Source: Bacillota bacterium
Lineage (GTDB): Bacteria > Bacillota > Clostridia > Lachnospirales > CAG-274
Length of the DNA stretch: 5,444 nucleotides
Assembly: GCA_017627115.1 (NCBI GenBank)
Contig: JAGAHK010000252.1
Coordinates: 1 to 5,444, forward strand
Direction: 5' to 3'
A program made the position numbers and the translations under genes. Below are positions 5,444-5,444 of the stretch, piece by piece. How positions within the stretch are numbered: the stretch's first letter is position 1; every line of letters starts with the position of its first letter. A model generated the notes under the pieces. That model did no database searches, was not told where the DNA came from, and saw nothing but the letters and a program-made list of their open reading frames with translations.

Positions 5444-5444
5444 T

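Overview
The window suggests a low-to-moderate GC Clostridia-type Firmicute, perhaps of the Ruminococcaceae/Oscillospiraceae kind. The grounds are Gram-positive style Shine-Dalgarno sites (AAGGGGGT, GGAGG), repeated use of TTG as a start codon, a Firmicute-like HolA and frequent ATA codons. The genus is an inference and was not tested by any search. There are five complete or partial genes of recognisable family plus one DNA polymerase subunit gene, arranged as two convergent blocks separated by a hairpin-rich element.

Left block, plus strand, 2-3864: the 3' part of an OmpR/PhoB-family response regulator, a two-pass membrane histidine kinase that overlaps it by 20 bases, a membrane-anchored protein with two GerMN-like repeats, and holA (DNA polymerase III delta subunit) only 3 bases further on. 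The spacing (20-base overlap, 16-base gap, 3-base gap) indicates one transcript. The order response regulator, kinase, extracytoplasmic GerMN protein resembles the actinobacterial mtrA-mtrB-lpqB locus, so the GerMN protein may be an accessory to the kinase sensor domain.

Middle, 3864-4138: no convincing gene. The stretch is bounded by 22-base imperfect terminal inverted repeats, is full of smaller hairpins, and looks like a MITE-type non-coding repeat. Each end also forms a terminator-like hairpin with its T-run on the outer edge. Plus-strand transcripts from holA and minus-strand transcripts from the right block would therefore each cross the whole element and stop at its far end.

Right block, minus strand, 5443-4139: the 3' part of a polyprenyl-phosphate sugar-1-phosphate transferase (the initiating enzyme for exopolysaccharide or cell-surface glycan assembly), then, after a 60-base gap with a tandem 11-base repeat, a sugar-phosphate nucleotidylyltransferase-family gene with a TTG start. 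Together they look like the distal end of a surface polysaccharide operon that continues beyond the window.

Nothing resembling a CRISPR array, rRNA, tRNA, transposase or phage gene was seen.
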